64,000 bases of DNA from Duganella sp. BJB476 (GTDB lineage: Bacteria > Pseudomonadota > Gammaproteobacteria > Burkholderiales > Burkholderiaceae_D), in contig NZ_QVIO01000003.1 of NCBI RefSeq assembly GCF_003416895.1, forward strand, positions 248,001 through 312,000, given 5' to 3'. Made by a program: the position numbers and the translations under genes. Below, piece after piece: positions 36,964 to 46,202 of the stretch (position 1 is the stretch's first letter; every line of letters starts with the position of its first letter). Under the pieces are notes generated by a model. It had not been told where the DNA came from. It was given only the letters and a program-made list of their open reading frames with translations, and did no database searches.

Positions 36964-38049
36964 ATGACTTCTCCGATCACCATCCGCCTGGGCGCGCGCG
37001 CCCGCCAGCGCATCGCCGCCGAGGGCGTGCGGGCGGCCGATGTCGCCATCGTGCCGGCCGCCGCCGGCGGGCCGAAGGGCCTGATCCTGCATGGCCTCGA
37101 CTGCTGGATGTTCGGCGGCTGGCTGCAGGCGGCGCCGCGCCAGCGCAAGCTGGTCGGCGCGTCGATCGGCGCCTGGCGCATGGCAGCGTCGGCCTTCGAC
37201 GATCCGGTCGCCGCCCACAAGCGCCTCGCCCGCCTGTACGCCGGCCAGCGCTATCCGGCCAAGGTCAGCGCCGCCTACGTCAGCCAGACCGTCCGCGCCC
37301 TGCTCGATGAACTGCTCGACGGCCGCGCCGCCGAGGCGGTCGGCCATGCCGACCACCACGTCTCGGTGCTGACCATGCGCGGCGTCGGCCCGCTGGCCCG
37401 CACCAACGGCCAGCGCTGGCGCGAGGTGGCCGGCTTCGCGCGCGCGGCGGCCGGCAACGCGCTGTCACGCCGGCGTCTGGCGGGGGCGATGGAGCGGGTG
37501 GTGTTCCACAACAGCCGCGACGACGCCGACTGGTTGCGCCAACAGTTCGACGCCTTCACCGGCCATTTCGTCGGCCTGAGCGAGGCCAACCTGCGCGACG
37601 CGCTGCTGGCCTCGGGCTCGATCCCGCTGGTGCTCGAGGCGGTGTCGGGCATCGCCGGCGCGCCCGACGGCGCCTACTGGGACGGCGGCCTGATCGACTA
37701 CCACCTGCACCTGCCCTACCAGCGCGATCCCGGCCTGGTGCTGTACCCGCACTTCAACGACTACATCGTGCCCGGCTGGCTGGACAAGGCCATGCCGTGG
37801 CGCCGCGCCCGCGCCGGCGCCCACAACCCGGCGCTGGACAATGTGATCCTGGTGTCGCCGTCGGCCGAGTTCGTCGCCAGGCTGCCCAACGGCAAGCTGC
37901 CCGACCGCAAGGACTTCCAGTTCTACGGCCAGGACCACGCCGCCCGCAGCCGCGACTGGACCCGCGCCATCGCCGAAAGCGAACGCCTGGCCGAAGCCTT
38001 CGCCCGCTGGTGCGACAAGCCCGACCTGGCGCAGGCCGCCGCCTTCTAA
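36964..38049 (+). CDS. patatin-like phospholipase
   Basis: 361 residues from the ATG at 36964. Patatin features: glycine-rich loop AAAGGPKGLIL (oxyanion hole), nucleophile elbow GASIGAWR (GxSxG) and the catalytic Asp in YWDGGLIDYH (DGG/A motif), so a Ser-Asp dyad lipid acyl hydrolase. No signal peptide is seen. There is no ribosome site in the 8 bases between the inverted repeat and the ATG; a TTG at 36958 is an alternative. Substrate may be phospholipid or other acyl esters. It may be cut off from upstream transcription by the hairpin. Confidence 0.88.
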   Translation: MTSPITIRLGARARQRIAAEGVRAADVAIVPAAAGGPKGLILHGLDCWMFGGWLQAAPRQRKLVGASIGAWRMAASAFDDPVAAHKRLARLYAGQRYPAKVSAAYVSQTVRALLDELLDGRAAEAVGHADHHVSVLTMRGVGPLARTNGQRWREVAGFARAAAGNALSRRRLAGAMERVVFHNSRDDADWLRQQFDAFTGHFVGLSEANLRDALLASGSIPLVLEAVSGIAGAPDGAYWDGGLIDYHLHLPYQRDPGLVLYPHFNDYIVPGWLDKAMPWRRARAGAHNPALDNVILVSPSAEFVARLPNGKLPDRKDFQFYGQDHAARSRDWTRAIAESERLAEAFARWCDKPDLAQAAAF

Positions 38050-38184
38050 TTGTTTCAAAAAAGCAACGCGACGGTCTGAAGTTGCATGACCGCCACGGCG
38101 CGGCGGGTGCATACTTGTAGCCTGCCAGCCGCGTCTTCCGGCGCGCCTGCGCAGCCATCCTCGGGCCACCTCGGAGCGTCCATC

Positions 38185-39912
38185 ATGAATCTACTGTCTC
38201 AGCTGCGCATCGGCACCCGCCTCGCGGTCGGTTTCGCCATCGTCCTGTTGCTCGCCATCTGCGCCACCTCGGTGGCCTTGTACAACGCCCGCGTCAACGC
38301 CGAGGCCACCCGCCACATGATGGAGAAACCGCTGGCCAAGGAACGCCTGGCCTCCGACTGGTACGTGCTGATCTACTCGGCCGTGGCGCGCACCGCGCTG
38401 ATCGCCCGCAGCAGCGACGACAGCCTGTCGACCACCTTCGCCGACGTCATCGCCGACAGCAGCAAGAAGGGCGGCGAGCTGATCGCCAAGCTCAAGGAGC
38501 TGCTCATCAGCGACGAGGAAAAGGCCGTGTTCGACGCCTCCGGCGCGCTGCGCGCCACCTACCAGAAGGCCAAGACCGACATCATGAACGCCAAGAAGGC
38601 CGGCAACGCCGAGGAGGCGGAAAAGCTGTACAAGGATGTCTTCATGCCGTCGGCCACGGCCTACCAAAACAAGGTGCAGGCGCTGCTGACCCTGCAGCGC
38701 AAGGCCATCGACGACACCGCCCACGCGATCGACACCGCCAACGACCGCAGCAACATGCTGCTGATGGTGCTGGCGGTGCTGATGGTGTCGATCGGCTCGC
38801 TGGCGGCGTGGGTGATCTCGCGCTCGATCACGGTGCCGCTGAAGTCGGCGGTGGAGATCGCCGCCACCGTGGCCAACGGCGACCTCACCACCCGCTTCGA
38901 CGCCGAGACCAGCAAGTGCGAGATCGGCGACCTGATGACCGCGCTCAAGGGCATGAACGATGCGCTGCGCAATGTGGTCAGCCAGGTGCAGAGCGGCACC
39001 AACACCATCGCCACCGCCTCCAACGAGATCGCCGCCGGCAATATGGACCTGTCGCAGCGCACCGAGGAACAGGCCAGCTCGCTGGAGGAAACCGCGTCGT
39101 CGATGGAGGAGTTGACCAGCACCGTGCGCCAGAACGCCGAGAACGCCAAGCAGGCCAACCAGCTGGCGCAGGCCGCCTCCGACGTGGCCGAGCGCGGCGG
39201 CACCATCGTCGGCCAGGTGGTCGACACCATGGGCTCGATCGACGCCTCGTCGCGCAAGATCGTCGACATCATTTCCGTCATCGACGGCATCGCCTTCCAG
39301 ACCAACATCCTGGCCTTGAATGCCGCGGTGGAAGCGGCGCGCGCCGGCGAGCAGGGACGCGGCTTCGCGGTGGTGGCGTCCGAGGTGCGCAACCTGGCCC
39401 AGCGCAGCGCGGCGGCGGCCAAGGAAATCAAGGAGTTGATCGGCAATTCGGTCCAGCAGGTCGACATCGGCGCCAAGCTGGTGCAGCAGGCCGGCACCAC
39501 CATGGACGACGTGGTGGCCAGCGTGCGCCGCGTGACCGACATCATGGGCGAGATCACCTCGGCCAGCAGCGAGCAAAGCATCGGCATCGACCAGGTCAAC
39601 ACCGCCATCACGCAGATGGACCAGGTGACGCAGCAGAACGCGGCGCTGGTGGAGCAAGCGGCGGCGGCCGCGGCCAGCATGCAGGACCAGGCGGCGCGGC
39701 TGGCCGATGTGGCGGCCTCGTTCAAGCTGGGCGACGAGGGATTGCGGCCGGCGCTGGCGGCGCCGGCGCGCGCCAAGGCGGCGCTGCCGGCGGCGCGCCC
39801 TGCCCCGGCTGCCCGTCCGGCGCCGCGTCCGGTGGCGGCCAGGCCGGCCGCCAAGCTGACGGCCAGCAAGCCGGCCACCGTCGGCGGCGACAAGGACTGG
39901 GAAGAGTTTTAA
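38185..39912 (+). CDS. methyl-accepting chemotaxis protein
   Basis: 575 residues from the ATG at 38185. Two membrane helices (about 10-32 and 190-212) flank a four-helix-bundle periplasmic sensor (4HB_MCP-like), followed by HAMP and a full cytoplasmic signalling domain with the hairpin tip [32 protein letters not shown]. It ends in DWEEF, a CheR/CheB-docking pentapeptide after a flexible Ala/Pro linker, so it can recruit adaptation enzymes. Ligand unknown. Its stop overlaps the convergent cyclase-like gene by 4 bases. Confidence 0.93.
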   Translation: MNLLSQLRIGTRLAVGFAIVLLLAICATSVALYNARVNAEATRHMMEKPLAKERLASDWYVLIYSAVARTALIARSSDDSLSTTFADVIADSSKKGGELIAKLKELLISDEEKAVFDASGALRATYQKAKTDIMNAKKAGNAEEAEKLYKDVFMPSATAYQNKVQALLTLQRKAIDDTAHAIDTANDRSNMLLMVLAVLMVSIGSLAAWVISRSITVPLKSAVEIAATVANGDLTTRFDAETSKCEIGDLMTALKGMNDALRNVVSQVQSGTNTIATASNEIAAGNMDLSQRTEEQASSLEETASSMEELTSTVRQNAENAKQANQLAQAASDVAERGGTIVGQVVDTMGSIDASSRKIVDIISVIDGIAFQTNILALNAAVEAARAGEQGRGFAVVASEVRNLAQRSAAAAKEIKELIGNSVQQVDIGAKLVQQAGTTMDDVVASVRRVTDIMGEITSASSEQSIGIDQVNTAITQMDQVTQQNAALVEQAAAAAASMQDQAARLADVAASFKLGDEGLRPALAAPARAKAALPAARPAPAARPAPRPVAARPAAKLTASKPATVGGDKDWEEF

Positions 39913-41153
39913 ACCGCCCGCTGGGCGTCGCGGATCGACATGCCCCACGCCGCGTTGCGGGGCAGGAAGTAGCCGGCGTCCTGCAACAGCCCCGCGTAGA
40001 CGCGGAATTCGCGCATATTGAGCAAGGTCGCGACATTGCCGTAGGCGGCGATGGCGGGGCTGCGGATGCCGGCCGCGTCGGGCTGGAACACGGTCAGCGG
40101 GAAGCCGTCGTTGTCGTTTTCCATGTCGGCCTGGGTCAGCGCGCCGAACGCCACGTGGCGGTGCGATTCGGCGTTGTGGTGCACGCGGCGGAAGGCGCCG
40201 TTGCCGTTGACCATGCGGCCGTTGAGCAGGTTGATGCAGCGCAGGATGCGCGGCGTGACGTTGCCCATGTCGTAGTGCTCCTCGTTGCCGAAGCCGGCCG
40301 GCGCCTGCCAGCCCTGCGGGCGCGGGCGGCCGGTGCTGCTCTCCATGGTCAGCACCTTGTCGAGGTTGGTGCCGCGCTCGAACACCTGGCCTAGGCGCGG
40401 CGCCATGCCGTTCATCACCAGCCCCGGCTTGGCGATCTGCGCCGAACTGGTGCTGCCGTAGTCGCTCCAGCGCGGGCACACCGCCATCAAATCGTAGTCG
40501 CCGGTCATGGGCCGGTTGTTGGCGCCCGCTTCGGACGAGCACATCACCTCCAGCGGCAGCAGCAGCCGCGAGGCCATGCCGTGCGCGCTGAAGTCGGTGG
40601 CGATGGTGTAGACATGGATCTGGTAGACCGCCTCGCCCGCCGTCGGGCCGGCGCGATTCCAGCGCGCCAGGAATTCGAACAACTGGCCGTCGCCGGAACG
40701 CTGCGCCAGCAGCGAGTAGTCGCGGGTGCCGGGCACGGCTTCCATGAACTGCAAGGCGGTGCGCGGCGGCATTTCCTCGGCCAGCAGCATCTGCAGGGTC
40801 AGCTGCTCCAGCGTCAGCTCCAGCACGCGGGCGCTGGCGAAACGGTCGTTGATGCCCTTCTGGTTGGCGCGCGTGCCCTTCTGCGCCTTGCCCTGGTTGT
40901 GGCCGACCTTGCTGTAGGTGCCGTCGTACGGCACGAAGCCGGCCTGCGGCCCCCAGTCCGAGCTCTTGCCCTTGACGTGGAAATTCTTGCTGGGATAGCC
41001 GTCCTCCAGCCAGCGCCGCGACCACGGCCCGGTCGAACGGAAGATGATCACTTCGTCGAGCTCGTTGGCCACCCGCTGGCTGGCGATCATGTCGAGCCGG
41101 GTCATGCCGTTTTCCGGATCGTCGAACGAGGGGGCTAAACCAAATAAGGGCAT
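39909..41153 (-). CDS. ExoY/edema factor-like nucleotidyl cyclase (class II adenylate cyclase toxin family)
   Basis: 414 residues from the ATG at 41153 (GGAG 7 bases upstream; an ATG at 41201 lacks one). By recall it matches P. aeruginosa ExoY and the cyclase part of anthrax edema factor in order: FRST with R39; [19 protein letters not shown] with K56 and K63 spaced seven apart as ExoY K81/K88; [10 protein letters not shown] with D219/D221, the metal pair; GNVTPR; and HH at 325-326. The residue two before K63 is Lys, as in ExoY, not the His of edema factor and CyaA. The Asn expected six residues after the His is not obvious. Known relatives are injected toxins activated by host actin or calmodulin. 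No signal peptide or secretion genes are near. Confidence 0.87.
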   Translation of the reverse strand: MPLFGLAPSFDDPENGMTRLDMIASQRVANELDEVIIFRSTGPWSRRWLEDGYPSKNFHVKGKSSDWGPQAGFVPYDGTYSKVGHNQGKAQKGTRANQKGINDRFASARVLELTLEQLTLQMLLAEEMPPRTALQFMEAVPGTRDYSLLAQRSGDGQLFEFLARWNRAGPTAGEAVYQIHVYTIATDFSAHGMASRLLLPLEVMCSSEAGANNRPMTGDYDLMAVCPRWSDYGSTSSAQIAKPGLVMNGMAPRLGQVFERGTNLDKVLTMESSTGRPRPQGWQAPAGFGNEEHYDMGNVTPRILRCINLLNGRMVNGNGAFRRVHHNAESHRHVAFGALTQADMENDNDGFPLTVFQPDAAGIRSPAIAAYGNVATLLNMREFRVYAGLLQDAGYFLPRNAAWGMSIRDAQRAV

Positions 41154-41241
41154 GGCTGCTCCAGGCTGGATAGAGGTTACCCAGTATCCGAGCCTGTCCA
41201 TTTGACGTCAAGAAAAATGGTTAAAAATGCCAGCTTTTGTA

Positions 41242-42501
41242 TCAGCCGTTGAGGAACATCTGTTGCAAATCGTTGAGGAAACGTTGGCCCAGCTCGGTCG
41301 GCTTGATCAGCTTGTAGTCGCGGTAGAGCAGGCCCTTGGCTTCGGCAGCGTTGAGGTTTTTCTCGATCGCGTTCAGGCTCAGGCCGGTGCGCTCGGCGAA
41401 CAGGTTGGGATCGAAGCCGCCGTGCAGGCGCAGCGTGTTGAGCATGAACTCGAAGCCCATGTCGTCGCGGCCGATCTCGTACTCTTCCTGCACCGGCGCG
41501 CCCAGGCGCACCTGCTCCATGTAAGCCTTGGGCTGCTTGTAGCGGGCCTGGCGCAGGATGCGGTGCGGGAACGACAGCTTGGAATGCGCGCCGGCGCCGA
41601 TGCCCAGGTAGTCGCCGAATTCCCAGTAGTTCAGGTTGTGGCGGGCGCGGTGGCCTTCCCTGGCGTAGGCCGACACCTCGTACTGGCCGTAGCCGTTGGC
41701 GGCGGTCAGCTCGGCGATCATGTCCTGCATGTCGGCGCTGGCGTCGTCGTCCGGCAGCGCCGGCGGGTACTTGGCGAACAGCGTATTCGGCTCCATCGTC
41801 AGGTGGTACAGCGACAGGTGCGGCGGCTGGAAGGCCATCGCGGTCTCGACGTCGTGGCGCGCTTCCTCCAGCGTCTGCGACGGCAGCGCGTACATCAGGT
41901 CGAGGTTGAAGTTGTCGAAGTTGGCCAGCGCGATCTCCACCGCGCGTTTGGCTTCGTTGTCGTCGTGGATGCGGCCCAGCGCCTTCAGGTGGCGGCTGTT
42001 GAAGCTCTGGATGCCGATCGACAGGCGGTTGATGCCGCTGGCGCGGTAGGACTTGAACTTCTCGGCCTCGAAGGTGCCGGGGTTGGCCTCCATCGTGATC
42101 TCGCAGTCGCTGTCCAAGGGCAGCAAGGTGCGCACGTCCGACAGCAGGCGATCCAGCCCGGCGGCCGACATCAGGCTGGGCGTGCCGCCGCCGATGAAAA
42201 TCGTATAAATCTTTCTGCCCCAGATCAGCGGCAGCGCCATTTCCAGGTCGGTGCGCAGCGCGTCCAGGTATTCCTGTTCCGGGAAAGTGTGGCCGTCCTT
42301 GGCTTCGTGCGAGTTGAAGTCGCAGTAAGGGCACTTCTTCACGCACCACGGGAAGTGGATGTACAGCGACAGCGGCGGCAGCGCCTGCAGGTTCAGCGAA
42401 CCGGCCTGCAGGTACTTGGCGGCGACGCCGGCGGCTTCGCTGATGTCGGTGGCCGGCTTGGCTGCCTTGCTGGTGGCGCCGACGATTTTAATCGGGATCA
42501 T
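41242..42501 (-). CDS. hemW: radical SAM protein HemW (heme chaperone; HemN-like)
   Basis: 419 residues. Radical-SAM cluster motif CVKKCPYC in YIHFPWCVKKCPYCDFNSH, then FIGGGTPSLMSAAG and NPGTFEAEKF. It belongs to the coproporphyrinogen-oxidase-like group now known as HemW, which inserts or transfers heme; the Tyr preceding the cluster and HPWC-like context fit. The start overlaps the rdgB stop (ATGA), as in many betaproteobacteria. Distinguishing HemW from true HemN needs the missing fourth Cys of HemN, which is absent here. Confidence 0.9.
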   Translation of the reverse strand: MIPIKIVGATSKAAKPATDISEAAGVAAKYLQAGSLNLQALPPLSLYIHFPWCVKKCPYCDFNSHEAKDGHTFPEQEYLDALRTDLEMALPLIWGRKIYTIFIGGGTPSLMSAAGLDRLLSDVRTLLPLDSDCEITMEANPGTFEAEKFKSYRASGINRLSIGIQSFNSRHLKALGRIHDDNEAKRAVEIALANFDNFNLDLMYALPSQTLEEARHDVETAMAFQPPHLSLYHLTMEPNTLFAKYPPALPDDDASADMQDMIAELTAANGYGQYEVSAYAREGHRARHNLNYWEFGDYLGIGAGAHSKLSFPHRILRQARYKQPKAYMEQVRLGAPVQEEYEIGRDDMGFEFMLNTLRLHGGFDPNLFAERTGLSLNAIEKNLNAAEAKGLLYRDYKLIKPTELGQRFLNDLQQMFLNG

Positions 42502-43082
42502 TTCAGCTTCTCTACCAGTGCGCGCAGGGCCTGGCCGCGGTGCGACAGCGCGTTCTTCTCATCGGCCGTCAGCTCGGCGGCGCATTTGCCCAGCGCCGGA
42601 ATGTAGAAGTGCGGGTCGTAGCCGAAGCCGCCGTTGCCGCGCGGGGTGGCGATCATTTCGCCGTTCCAGCGGCCGTCGGCGATCACCGGTTGCGGGTCGT
42701 CGGCGTGGCGCACGAACACCAGCACGCAGTAGTAGTACGCGGACTTGTCGGCGTGGGCGGCCAGGTCGGCGATCATTTTCTCGTTGTTGCGGGCGTCCGA
42801 TTTCGGCTCGCCGGCAAAGCGCGCCGAATACACGCCGGGCGCGCCGCCCAGGGCGTTGACGCAAACGCCGGAATCGTCGGCCAGCGCCGGCAGCCCGGTC
42901 AGGCGCGCGGCGTGGCGGGCTTTTTGCAGGGCGTTTTCAACGAAGGTATGGAACGGCTCGTCCGCTTCCGGGACGTCGTACTCGCCCTGGGCGTGGACGG
43001 AAAAGCCCACGGTGGACAGCAGTTCGTTGAATTCTTTGAGTTTGCCGGCGTTGTTCGAGGCGAGGATCAGGCGTTGGGTCAT
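42498..43082 (-). CDS. rdgB: non-canonical purine NTP pyrophosphatase (dITP/XTP)
   Basis: 194 residues from the ATG at 43082, where homology (MTQRLILASNNAGKLKEF) begins; the open frame extends upstream without support. Removes dITP and XTP from the nucleotide pool. Motifs SNNAGKLKEF, DDSGVCVNALGGAPGVYSARFAG and FGYDPHFYIP are diagnostic of the HAM1/RdgB family. It is translated with hemW through a 4-base overlap. About 300 bases without a gene lie upstream. Confidence 0.94.
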   Translation of the reverse strand: MTQRLILASNNAGKLKEFNELLSTVGFSVHAQGEYDVPEADEPFHTFVENALQKARHAARLTGLPALADDSGVCVNALGGAPGVYSARFAGEPKSDARNNEKMIADLAAHADKSAYYYCVLVFVRHADDPQPVIADGRWNGEMIATPRGNGGFGYDPHFYIPALGKCAAELTADEKNALSHRGQALRALVEKLK

Positions 43083-43231
43083 GGTGTGGGCTACAGAGGG
43101 CAAGTAAGGCGATGAAGCCGACATTGTAAACCCTTTGGGCCCGGCCCCGCCGGAAGCCAGCCGGACGCGGCGGCAAGAGGATGCGCGTGCCGGAGGCCTT
43201 GCGCGCTCCTTCTGAAAAACGATACTGAATC

Positions 43232-43311
43232 GCCTCTCTGATTCCATCTATTTTTGATGGTTTTTTGCTTTGTGCGGGTGCAGCAAAAAAAATAGAGAAA
43301 ACCAGAGAGGC
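43232..43311. repeat. nested inverted repeats in the rdgB-rph gap
   Basis: The only gene-free stretch of about 300 bases (43083-43383) holds GCCTCTCTG (43232-43240) paired with CAGAGAGGC (43303-43311), and inside it TTTTTTGC (43261-43268) paired with GCAAAAAA (43283-43290), with TCTATTTTT and AATAGA also complementary. The A/T-rich inner stem could end the rph transcript, whose stop is at 43384, with a U-run in the reverse direction. The remaining part of the gap shows nothing I can name. Confidence 0.6.
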
Positions 43312-43383
43312 TTAGTCAGGAAGAGCAAGGCGAAATAGCATGGTTAGTTCGAAGGAGCGCGCCGCCCTGCCCCAACCCCACCC

Positions 43384-44115
43384 CTAAGCCAGACCCAGCG
43401 CCTGCTTCTGCAGCTTGATCAGGTCGGCGATGCCGCCCTGGGCCAGGTCCAGCAGGCGGTTCATGCCGGCGCGGTCGAAGGCGGCGCCTTCTGCCGTGCC
43501 CTGCACTTCGATGAAGTGGCCGGCGTCGTTCATCACCACGTTCATATCGGTGTCGCAGCCGGAATCTTCCACGTAGTCCAGGTCCAGCACCGGCATGCCC
43601 TGGTAGACGCCGACCGAGATCGCCGCCACGAAGCTTTTCAGCGGAATCGCCGGCACCGCGCCGCGCGCCACCAGCTTGGAGAAGGCGTCATACGCCGCCA
43701 CCATGGCGCCGGTGATGGACGCCGTGCGGGTGCCGCCGTCGGCCTGGATCACGTCGCAATCGAGATGCAGCGTGCGCTCGCCGAACGCTTCCAGGTCGAA
43801 CGCCGCGCGCAGCGAACGGCCGATCAAACGCTGGATCTCCTGGGTGCGGCCGGACTGCTTGCCGCGCGCCGCCTCGCGGTCCATGCGGGTGTGGGTCGAG
43901 CGCGGCAGCATGCCGTATTCGGCCGTCATCCAGCCCTGGCCTTTGCCCTTCAGGAAGCCCGGCACCTTCTCTTCGATGCTGGCGGTGCAAATCACCTTGG
44001 TGTCGCCGCATTCGATCAGCACCGAGCCTTCGGCGTGCTTGGTGTAGTCGCGGGTCAGGCGCAGGGTGCGCAGCGCATCGACGGCGCGGCCGCTCGGACG
44101 GGATTCAAATGGCAT
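43384..44115 (-). CDS. rph: ribonuclease PH
   Basis: 243 residues. Phosphorolytic 3'-5' exoribonuclease that trims tRNA 3' ends. Diagnostic stretches: [26 protein letters not shown] in the N-terminus, [14 protein letters not shown], then [33 protein letters not shown] and the C-terminal [12 protein letters not shown]. Length standard. PP2C gene stop lies 12 bases upstream, so rph, phosphatase and kinase are probably co-transcribed. Confidence 0.96.
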   Translation of the reverse strand: MPFESRPSGRAVDALRTLRLTRDYTKHAEGSVLIECGDTKVICTASIEEKVPGFLKGKGQGWMTAEYGMLPRSTHTRMDREAARGKQSGRTQEIQRLIGRSLRAAFDLEAFGERTLHLDCDVIQADGGTRTASITGAMVAAYDAFSKLVARGAVPAIPLKSFVAAISVGVYQGMPVLDLDYVEDSGCDTDMNVVMNDAGHFIEVQGTAEGAAFDRAGMNRLLDLAQGGIADLIKLQKQALGLA

Positions 44116-44127
44116 AAACAGTATTCC

Positions 44128-45093
44128 TTATTTCAGTATTTGGGAGGATTTTTCGATGGCGCCGCGGATCTCGGCGATGGCCTTTTCGATCTCGTCGTCG
44201 TCGAAGGCGTCGACCGCCGGCGCCGGCGCGGCGGCCTGCTCCGGCACCGGCGCGCTGTTGATCGTGGTGCTGTGCAGGTCCTGCGGCAGGGCTTCGGTCG
44301 AGATCACGGTCGACAGTTCGGCCGCCGTCATCGCCCCCATGCCGTCGACCATGGAGCTGCCCTGCCACATGATGGCCAGCGCGGTGACGTTGTCGCTGGC
44401 GCTGCCGGCCGCGCCCAGCGCCGCCTGCAGCAGGTCCGGCACGGCGCGCACCACAGTCTGGCTGTGCAGGCGCCGCACCAGTTCGTCGTCCGGCAGCATA
44501 GACCACAAGCCGTCGGAGCACAACAGCATCAGGTCGCCCGGCAGCATGCCGGCGCCGCCGGAGATTTCCACTTTCGGCAGGCTGTCCGCGCCGAGGCAGT
44601 TATACAGCTTGTTGCGGTCGGGATGGGTGGCGCGCTCGGACGGCTGCGCCAGGCCCTTGGCGATCAGGCTTTCCACATGCGAGTGGTCGCGCGTGCGCGC
44701 CAGGATCTGGCCGTCGCGCATCCAATACAGGCGCGAATCGCCGCAGTGCGCCCAGGTCGCCGTGTTGTGCTGGATCAGGCAGGCGACGATGGTGGTGCGC
44801 GGCGTCTCCGGCAGGCCATGGTCGGCGCGGTACTGGTGGATGTCGCGGTGCGCCGTCAGCAAGGCTTCCTCCAGGAAGCGCTGCGGCTTTTTCACGTACG
44901 GCGTGGCCTGCTGCTGGAACAGCGCCGAAATCGATTGCAGCGCCACGGTGGCGGCGATCTCTCCGCGCAGGTGGCCACCCATGCCGTCGGCCAGCACCAG
45001 CAGCAGCGCGTCGCGGGTGAAGCTGTAGCCCATGCGGTCCTGGTTGACCTTGCGGCCGCCGATGTGGCTTTCCTGATACACGGAGAATTGCAT
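44128..45093 (-). CDS. PP2C-type protein phosphatase
   Basis: 321 residues. PPM/PP2C motifs with the metal-binding acids: GGRKVNQDRMG (Asp), LLVLADGMGGHLRGEIAA, WAHCGDSRLYWMRDGQ and LLLCSDGLWSMLPDDE. The C-terminal 60 residues are an Ala/Asp-rich tail not part of the domain. It most likely reverses the action of the Ser/Thr kinase encoded 19 bases upstream. No membrane segment, so cytosolic. Confidence 0.93.
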   Translation of the reverse strand: MQFSVYQESHIGGRKVNQDRMGYSFTRDALLLVLADGMGGHLRGEIAATVALQSISALFQQQATPYVKKPQRFLEEALLTAHRDIHQYRADHGLPETPRTTIVACLIQHNTATWAHCGDSRLYWMRDGQILARTRDHSHVESLIAKGLAQPSERATHPDRNKLYNCLGADSLPKVEISGGAGMLPGDLMLLCSDGLWSMLPDDELVRRLHSQTVVRAVPDLLQAALGAAGSASDNVTALAIMWQGSSMVDGMGAMTAAELSTVISTEALPQDLHSTTINSAPVPEQAAAPAPAVDAFDDDEIEKAIAEIRGAIEKSSQILK

Positions 45094-45112
45094 GGTTCCT
45101 GCCTTTTATGGG

Positions 45113-46129
45113 TTAAATCAGCGTGTCGGGGCCGGACTTGGCCTTGGGCTTGCCCAGGCCGCCCAGCCGGTCGACCAGACCTCGCCAGCCCTGGCCCAGC
45201 TTGTCGATCACGCCCGGCGGCGGCGTTGGCGCGGCGGGCGCGGCCGCCGCGGCCGCCTGCAGCACCTTCTGCAAGGCGAACAGGCTTTGCGGGCGCTCCA
45301 GCGGGTCCAGCTCCAGGCACCAGCGCACCATCTTCACCAACTCCGGCGTGTACAAGCCTTCCAGCTTGTCGAAATGGCCGGCCATTTTATCCTCGCTCTT
45401 GCGCTGGTCGGCCGGCTGCGGCGGCGAACCCACCATGCAGGCGAACATCGACGCGCCGATGCTGTACACGTCCGACCACGGCCCCAGGCCGCCGGTCTTG
45501 GAGTACAGCTCGGGCGGCGCGAAGCCCGGAGTGTACATCGGCGTCAAGGTCGGCATATCGTTATTCACCGTCTGGCGGGCGGCGCCGAAGTCCAGCAGCA
45601 TCGGCGTGCCGTCGGTGCGCAGGTAGATATTGGCCGGCTTCAGGTCCAGGTGCAGCAGCTTGTTGGCGTGCACCTCGCGCAAGCCCTTGAGCACCTGCAG
45701 GAAGATGGTGCGGATGAAGGCCTCGCCCACCTTGCTGCCCTTGCTGCGCTGCCTTTGTATATGTTCTTGCAATGAATGGCCGGATTCGTAGGCCATCACC
45801 ATGTAAACGGTTTCGTTGGCGCGGAAGAAATTGAGCACGCTGACAACGTTCGGATGGGAGATGCGGGCCAGCGCCCTGCCCTCCTCGAAGAAGCACTTGA
45901 GGCCGATGCGGAACACCGGCAGATGCGCCTTGGAGATGGCCGGCACCAGTTCGCCCTCCTGCCGCAGGGCCAAAGAACTGGGTAAATATTCCTTGATCGC
46001 CACCGCCACGCCGTCGCCGTCGTACGCCAGGTAAACAATACTGAACCCACCGGACGCAATTTTCTTTACAATGCGATATCCAGCAATTTCCAGACCATCG
46101 GGTAACGGGGCGTTGTTTTGTGCTGCCAT
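45113..46129 (-). CDS. serine/threonine protein kinase (Hanks type)
   Basis: 338 residues from the ATG at 46129, which has GAGGAA upstream; the longer frame to 46210 has none. Kinase motifs: glycine loop IASGGFSIVYLAY, ATP-anchoring K46 in VAIKEY, catalytic loop HLDLKPANIYL, DFG in LLDFGAAR, and the P+1 APPE. HLD replaces the usual HRD. The C-terminus after the kinase domain is a short Ala/Pro linker and a basic tail without a membrane helix or sensor, so it is cytosolic. Partner phosphatase lies next to it. Substrates unknown. Confidence 0.93.
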   Translation of the reverse strand: MAAQNNAPLPDGLEIAGYRIVKKIASGGFSIVYLAYDGDGVAVAIKEYLPSSLALRQEGELVPAISKAHLPVFRIGLKCFFEEGRALARISHPNVVSVLNFFRANETVYMVMAYESGHSLQEHIQRQRSKGSKVGEAFIRTIFLQVLKGLREVHANKLLHLDLKPANIYLRTDGTPMLLDFGAARQTVNNDMPTLTPMYTPGFAPPELYSKTGGLGPWSDVYSIGASMFACMVGSPPQPADQRKSEDKMAGHFDKLEGLYTPELVKMVRWCLELDPLERPQSLFALQKVLQAAAAAAPAAPTPPPGVIDKLGQGWRGLVDRLGGLGKPKAKSGPDTLI

Positions 46130-46202
46130 AGGATTCCTCGCCTCAACAACCGGATTGTGTGGATAAATCACTGTTTTGTAAAGATTAAATCGGGGACATC
46201 CA

